From: Alviniconcha marisindica
Taxonomy: Eukaryota; Mollusca; Gastropoda; Provannidae
Direction of reading: 5' to 3'
DNA: 64,000 bases
Assembly (NCBI GenBank): GCA_018857735.1
Contig: JABMCL010003640.1
Coordinates: 612,501-676,500 of the forward strand
The translations under genes were made by a program, and so were the position numbers. Below, piece after piece: positions 47,956 through 64,000 of the stretch (its first letter is position 1; each line of letters starts with the position of its first letter). The notes beneath the pieces were generated by a model. That model did no database searches. It was not told where the DNA came from and saw nothing but the letters and a program-made list of their open reading frames with translations.

Positions 47956-49910
47956 TCATGTGGAGTCGGTGTCCTATTTATGTGGAGTCACATTCTGGCG
48001 GCAGAATCACATCTCTTGCCTTGCAGGGCTGCAGTCTCCTTTGTGCCATGTGGTTTCATGCTCAGGTGTCATGTGGAGTTGTATGTCCTTCATGTCATGT
48101 GAGGTTGCCTTCTTCATGGGAAGTTGCCTTCTTCATCATGTACTGTGGAGTTGCCACCTTCTTCATGTCATGTGGAGTTGCCGCCTTCCTTGTGTCACAC
48201 GGGAGCTGCCACCTTCTTCCTGTCATGGAGTTGCAGCCTTCCCCATGTCATGTGGAGTTGCTGCCTTCCTCATGTGGAGTTGCCGCCTTCCTCATGTCAT
48301 GTGGAGTTGCCACCTTCCTCATGTCATTGGAGTTGCTGCCTTCCTCGTGACATGTGGGGTTACCGCCTTCCTCATGTTATGTGGAGTTGCAGTCTTCTTC
48401 AGGTCATGTGGAGTTGCAGTCTTCTTCAGGTCATGTGGAGTTGCAGTCTTCTTCAGGTCGTGTGGAGCTGCAGTCTTCTTCAGGTCATGTAGAGTTGCAG
48501 TCTTCTTCAGGTTGTGTGGAGTTGCAGTCTTCTTCAGGTCATGTGGAGTTGCGTCTTCTTCAGGTCGTGTGGATTTGGCTTCTTCAGGTCAGTGGAGTTG
48601 CAGTCTTCTTCGGTCAGTAGAGTTGCAGTCTTCTTCAGGTCATGTGGAGTTGCAGTCTTCTTCAGGTCGTGTGGAGTTGCAGCCTTCTTCAGGTCATGTG
48701 GAGTTGCAGTCTTCTTCAGGTCGTGTGGAGTTGCAGCCTTCTTCAGGTCATGTGGAGTTGCAGTCTTCTTCAGGTCATGTGGAGTTGCCACCTTCTTCAT
48801 GCCATGTGGAGTTGCCACCTTCTTCATGTCATGTGGAGTTACAACCTTCAGTGCTCTTTGCCCATTGGAGTCACTTTCTGTCTTGTCGAGTTGCACTCTT
48901 CTTCAAGGAACATGGAGCCGTATTCTCATCATGCTCAGCTGCTTTCTTCTCCTCTACATGAGCTATAAGAGTCAAGAGTCATTTTCTCTCATGTTGAGTC
49001 CCCTTCCCCTATGGAGTCACATTCTAGTTGCTTAAGGTAACTTTTTCATGACTTGTAGGTGTTATGTGGAGTTGCTTTCACCTGTGTGTCATGTCAAATG
49101 ACATTTTATTTTACCTTGCCTTTTGGAGTAAATGTATATTGTGCGTCATGCAGAATTCATTCATGTGTGTGTGGATTTGCACTCTTCTCCGTTGCGTCAT
49201 GTGGAATCACCTTCACTTTCATGTCGTGTGGTGGCACTTTCTTAGCTTCCGTATCGTGCTGAGTGACGTAATTATTGTGTTGTGCCAAGTTGCAGTCTCC
49301 TCTCTCGTGTCATACAAGTGGTCACATTCTGAATGTATGTGGAGCCGCAGCCTTTTCATGTCAGGTGGAATCACACCCTGATGTCTTGTCATCACATTCT
49401 CGCTGTGTTTTTTCGGGGTGGGGGATGGGTTTTTCTTTTCTTTTCTGTAGTCTCCTCCTTTAGGTCATGTGGATTTTGACTCCCTGTTGTGTGGAGCTGC
49501 GTGCCTCTGTCTCCTGTTTTGTGAAATGCCACCCATGCCACGAGGACTCTCATCTCACTGTTGTGGTGTTGTGGAGATGGTCTCATCTCCAGTGACCAAG
49601 TTGTCTGAAGTTGTGTTTCTCGGCTTCACATTTTGTGGACTGGCTTTTCTTTTTATTCACTCACGTCATGTGGACTTTGACTCCCTCAATTGTCACCTTG
49701 TCGGACTCCCTTGTCATGTGGACTTGGACTCCCTTTTCGTGTGGACATGGACTCCCTTGTCATGTGAAGTTGGACTCCCTTGACATGTGGACATGGACTC
49801 CCTTAATTGTCATATGGAGTTGGACTCCCTTGTCATACGGAATTGGTCTCCCTTGTCATGTGCACTTGGACTCCCTTGTCATGTGGAGCTGCATTCTTCT
49901 GCTTCATGTC
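47956..49910. repeat. 2-kb array of a 27-bp unit
   Basis: The unit CATGTGGAGTTGCAGTCTTC, then TTCAGGT, is regular at about 48370-48840 and diverged on both sides (for example CTTGTCATGTGGACTTGGAC at about 49700-49890). The nine-codon period produces long open frames on both strands, the longest 374 codons. No other coding evidence supports a protein. Confidence 0.9.
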
Positions 49911-52450
49911 TGACAGACTCGTACTCTTCTTTGTAGTGTTCCATGCATGGGGTCGTTCTCCCCTCCCTCGTGTTGTCTGGAGTTGCTGTTGTCTCACTTG
50001 TGTCATGAGGAGTTCTTCTTCTCTCCCCCCTGTGTCATGTCAGTTTAGATTTCCTTTCCTAGGTGTCCGTGTGGCGCTTGTGGCACCTTTGCCATCACCC
50101 CATCCTCATTGTAGCTTCTGGTCTGGCACTGAAATGTGTCCAGTTACATTTTCCACTACCCAGTTTACATTTTATCTCGAGTGAATTAAATGTTTGTTGG
50201 TTGTTGTGTTTTTGTTTTTGTTTTGTTTTCTTTTCTTTTCTCTTTTTTTACATAACTTTGCAAGACGTGTGTCAGCCTCCATCAGTGATGTTGAGGTTAT
50301 ATTCGCAGAACAGCAGGGAAGGTTGGTGCATGAGGAAACGACAGTGTGATGGACATAGATAAGAATACAAATCTGCACCCATTTCCTCAGCATGGAAGGC
50401 TGTCACTCCTCCCACTGAAGCTCTGTGCGGTGTGTGTGTGTGTGTGTGTGTGTATCCTGTCAGGTTCTGTATTACCAGTCTGGTGAGCAGTGTGTGCGTG
50501 TACGTTTTTGCCCACCTTTTAGTGTACGCATATTCTCCCGACTTCTAAACGAGCTATGTGTGTATGCGCGCATGTATGTGTGAGTGCAGGAGTCAGCGTG
50601 TGTGCCTTGTCTGAGTTCTGTGGCATCTGACAGTGTTTAGTATATTTGTTTTGTGTACATTCTCAAGGTTCTTCTTCCTTTGGATGCTGTAAATTTTGCT
50701 TACCCTATTTTCTCCATCTCTCTCTTTTCCATAATCATAATCAAGAATGCAACGTATATGGGCATAGAGAGGTCTAACTTTTTTCTCCTTTTTTTCCACC
50801 TGGTAATATAGGTATTTTGATTATGTGCTCTGCGTGTAATAGAAAAGTCTTTCCATTTTGAAAACACCATGATGCACTTGTGGACAGAAATAGGGTCCCC
50901 CTTCTTTTAGAGGCAGGTACAGAGGCTTTTTTTGCCTTTTTCCACACCTGACCTGTTGTGGAAATGTCATGTCTGTTTTCTTTGTGTGTGCGCATGCTGT
51001 TTGATAACAACAACCTCACTATCTTCTTTGGGTCTTGCAAAGTTGGATGTACATGTTCAAGAAGCCATGTGCCAGTGCATTGCTTAGATTGAAAGGTTTG
51101 CACTGCTGTCAGAAACTACCAGATGTTTTCACAGCTCCAATTTCATGTATCAGGTCAGACGAGGTAACAAATTTCCAGACTTCTTTTGATGGACGCTCTA
51201 AAAGATGTAAAGGTGGAAATGAAGGACAGCTGGTCATAAGTTCTCTAGATCATACACCGAATCATTATCTCTTCGTGCTTAATCATGAAATATAGATCAG
51301 TATATAGCAAGACATAATGTTCCTTTTGGCCATAACTATTCACGATATATATATATATGGGTAGATAGAAGTATTTATATTGTGAAACGTCTTGTTCTTT
51401 TTGGCCACATTTGCATTAGCTTGTTTTGCTTTTGCTAATTTGCTGGAACATTTTGCTGTTTGCATTTTGTAAGTGTAGGTGCCCTTTAAAAAAAATCTAT
51501 TAAAAACGTTTGGGGTTTTCAAGTGTAAAATTTTGCCCCACAAAAGGGGGTTGGGAGGGGTGGGGTGGGGGTGGTAGAAATGAGAACAAGATACAGCACC
51601 GACTTCTTGCACAGTCTAGCATGGTCTGGGGGGGGGGGGGGGGGGGGGGGCAGCAGGTCTTAGCAATCTTAAAGTTCACAAGCTGAAAGTGCTCCCGAGC
51701 TTTATAAAAAATAAATGTATGTGCAATAGTCAGTAAGGCTTGAACAGGTTTGTTTCAAAGAGTTTGTTGATTGAACACGTTTATTGGTCAAAATTGGTTA
51801 AATGTTAGCGGGTTGCAACATCTGGAAGGGGATGAAGGGTGTTTTTTGTGAAGGAGACTCCGAAATGATCAGAACATGTCTTTTGTCTGTCATTAAAATT
51901 TGTATACATGTCAAAAATTCTAAATCATTAAAGCTTTAATTATGAAAAGACAGCATAGACAAGTTTAGTTGATGAACTAAACTCCAGATGGATTTTTTTG
52001 CCATCTTTAGTCACAATTTAGACTTGCTAACATTGGTCTATGACAAAATTTGAGTTGAATAGTTGTTATTTATTAGTTAGTAATTATTATAGTTAGAATG
52101 GATCACTTATTATGCTTATTGCTTTCTTTCTTTTTGATCTGTTAAAAAAAGTAACAGTTAAGATTTGTTAGGATTTTTTTTGGAAGTATTAAAGTGCTGC
52201 TACACACTAATGTAAATTATCATCTAACCAAGCAAATCAGATGGGTAACTTTACTTTCACACAGCGTGCAGTCGATGATGTCTAAGCAGACTCGGTATCT
52301 TTAAAAACAGATACATGCGAATGTATACGAGCAGTTTTGATGTGTGAGACTTGACTAACTTTGTTCCTTCTTATCAGTCCACAAGTAAAATAAACATATA
52401 TATGAACCATGATGTGCTTGTTTTTGATGTATGGCTGGTGTGGGTGTAGA

Positions 52451-52512
<62 letters not shown>

Positions 52513-52602
52513 TCACTTGTACACACACGGCAAATATGACAACCATAGCAAGGCAGTTTTTGATTATTTACACAATAATTTTATGTACAAAAGTAACTGC
52601 AT
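49911..52602. other. intergenic, unique and AT-rich
   Basis: No exon is recognised. It contains GT runs (about 50430-50452), poly(G) at 51628-51650 and a CA array at 52451-52508. Confidence 0.55.
52451..52508. repeat. (CA)n microsatellite
   Basis: About 28 CA units downstream of the DDX41 3' end. Confidence 0.95.
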
Positions 52603-52608
52603 TTTATT
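52603..52608 (-). terminator. DDX41: candidate DDX41 polyadenylation signal
   Basis: TTTATT on the plus strand is AATAAA on the minus strand, about 750 nt past the DDX41 stop codon. Confidence 0.4.
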
Positions 52609-53354
52609 TAAACACAACATGTTATCAGAGGCTGACAAGGAAGGAGGCCACTTCCAATGTTTCCACCAGTCGGACATGTTCTTGTGGGCAAGTCCTTCAG
52701 CTGACAACACAAACACTGCAAAGGAGCCATGACCTGTCTCTCTCTCCGTCACCATGCACCCGTGTCATTGAAGTCCTTTGCTGACAACGTATCACTGCAG
52801 ATCCCTACAGCAGGATAACATGAACTGTCTGCACTTCTGCCAGTCTGTATCCTGGCTGCTGACACATCCCCTACAGTAGGATCAAATGAACTGTCTGTAT
52901 CCTGGCTGCTGACACATCCCCTACAGTAGGATCAAATGAACTGTCTGTATCCTGGCTGCTGACACATCCCCTACAGTAGGATCAAATGAACTGTCTGTAT
53001 CCTCGCTGCTGACACATCCCCTACAGTAGGATCAAATGAACTGTCTGTATCCTCGCTGCTGACACATCCCCTACAGTAGGATCAAATGAACTGTCTGTAT
53101 CCTCGCTGCTGACACATCCCCTACAGTAGGATCAAATGAACTGTCTCTGCACTTCCGCCAGTCTGTATCCTTGCTGCTGACCAACACTGCAGATCCATAC
53201 AGCGGGATAAAATGAACTGTCTGCACTTCTGCCAGTCTGTAGTCAACCTGACATCCGAGGACATGAAGCCCCACATCATCATCATTACTTCTGCCAGTCT
53301 GTATCCTCACTGCTGACACATCTCTGTGGGTCCTCTCTGTAAGGAACTGTGTGT
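52609..53354 (-). other. DDX41: probable DDX41 3' UTR
   Basis: Lies between the stop codon at 53355 and the candidate AATAAA. Much of it is a 50-bp array. No other coding signal is seen. Confidence 0.5.
52800..53170. repeat. 50-bp minisatellite in the DDX41 3' UTR
   Basis: CTGCTGACACATCCCCTACA, then GTAGGATCAAATGAACTGTC and TGTATCC, repeats about seven times with an exact 50-bp period (for example 52861 and 52911). Confidence 0.95.
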
Positions 53355-63376
<10,022 letters not shown>

Positions 63377-64000
63377 CTGAACAACACACACACACACACA
63401 CACACACAACACGCTCCAGTCAAACGAGCATGGGTGGAAGACGTCAAGCAAGCCCTGACAGCAAATGTTCCTGGAGAAACTGATACTACCTGTCTGATTC
63501 AGGACCTTCCCGTTCATCCGTCCGCTATTATAAAAAAAAAATTTTTTTAAATAATAACGATGAATACTTAGAGCGCCTAACCTGCACAGGCCCTAAGCGC
63601 TTACATTATGTGATATGCACAGCTTGATGCCAGTGGGATTGTTCATATTTTTACCTATGTTCAATGACTTTTTACCAGGATGTTTATTTGCTGGTGTTGT
63701 AATTAAATGTTTTATGATTGAAGTGAATGTGTGATGAGTGTACCGGGCACCACAAAACATTCCTCATGCAATCAGTGTATTGACATTTGGCAATAAAGTT
63801 ATATTGTATTATAATACTTAATCAGCTTAAACCAAAGCTTCTGGAGAGTTGGCTGATCAGTGCAAGAGCAATGGCCAATGGTTCAGCACAAACTGAGCAT
63901 GGTGACCGCATGGAGGGGTGACCGTTACGTGCCAGGCTTTGCACCCAACCGAAGGTTTCTCTGGGGTCAAAATTCTGTGCAGTCTCTACAAAAATCCTTC
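63377..64000 (-). other. DDX41: DDX41 intron (continues past the window)
   Basis: CA microsatellite at about 63386-63408, then unique AT-rich sequence. 63568-63605 is an interspersed repeat tail shared with 37455-37505. No exon is seen. Confidence 0.6.

Noticed and set aside
47837..48961. 374-codon plus-strand open frame
   Set aside because: Nearly entirely the 27-bp array; no domain, no splice context, and alternate frames are equally open.

Overview
This is eukaryotic nuclear DNA. It has multi-exon genes with GT-AG introns, two animal gene families (an SLK/STK10 Ste20-type kinase and the DEAD-box helicase DDX41), degraded LINE reverse transcriptase, TIR elements, a tRNA-derived SINE-like sequence, and very abundant microsatellites and minisatellites. 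The repeat style (CT/CA arrays, roughly 20-base poly(G)/poly(C) tracts, SINE-like tails) suggests a mollusc, probably a gastropod. That assignment is an inference.

Layout. 1-20 kb holds no recognisable gene apart from a broken THAP domain inside an 826-bp element with terminal inverted repeats (4685-5510). The rest is microsatellites, short tandem arrays and old interspersed repeats. At 20103-20884 there is a well-supported coding first exon of an unrecognised Ser-rich protein, ending at a perfect GTAAGT donor. 21-31.5 kb is non-coding and includes two fragments of one LINE family (28163-28665 minus, 30888-31046 plus). 31560-41488 (+) carries eight clear exons plus one damaged exon of the C-terminal coiled-coil/PKK half of SLK/STK10. 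Its long 3' UTR runs to about 45.9 kb. 46-52.5 kb is intergenic and holds a 2-kb array of a 27-bp unit. 53355-63376 (-) carries the last eight exons of DDX41 (356 residues, motif Ia to the CCHC knuckle and stop). Its 5' exons lie beyond the right edge. The two genes are convergent, with about 11.9 kb between their stop codons.

The most striking pattern is in the introns. Many intronic minisatellites are tandem copies of the neighbouring exon-intron junction, including 15-70 nt of exon and the splice donor or acceptor. This occurs at at least seven junctions in the two unrelated genes: SLK 31683, 33586, 35723, 36908 and about 40361; DDX41 53807 and 58352. A single extra copy lies next to 63240. 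Each array supplies decoy splice sites, and the SLK exon beside one of them (about 40269-40361) appears damaged or mis-assembled.

Splice sites were read by eye. Reading phase is consistent across all DDX41 exons (1071 nt, divisible by 3) and across the eight intact SLK exons.
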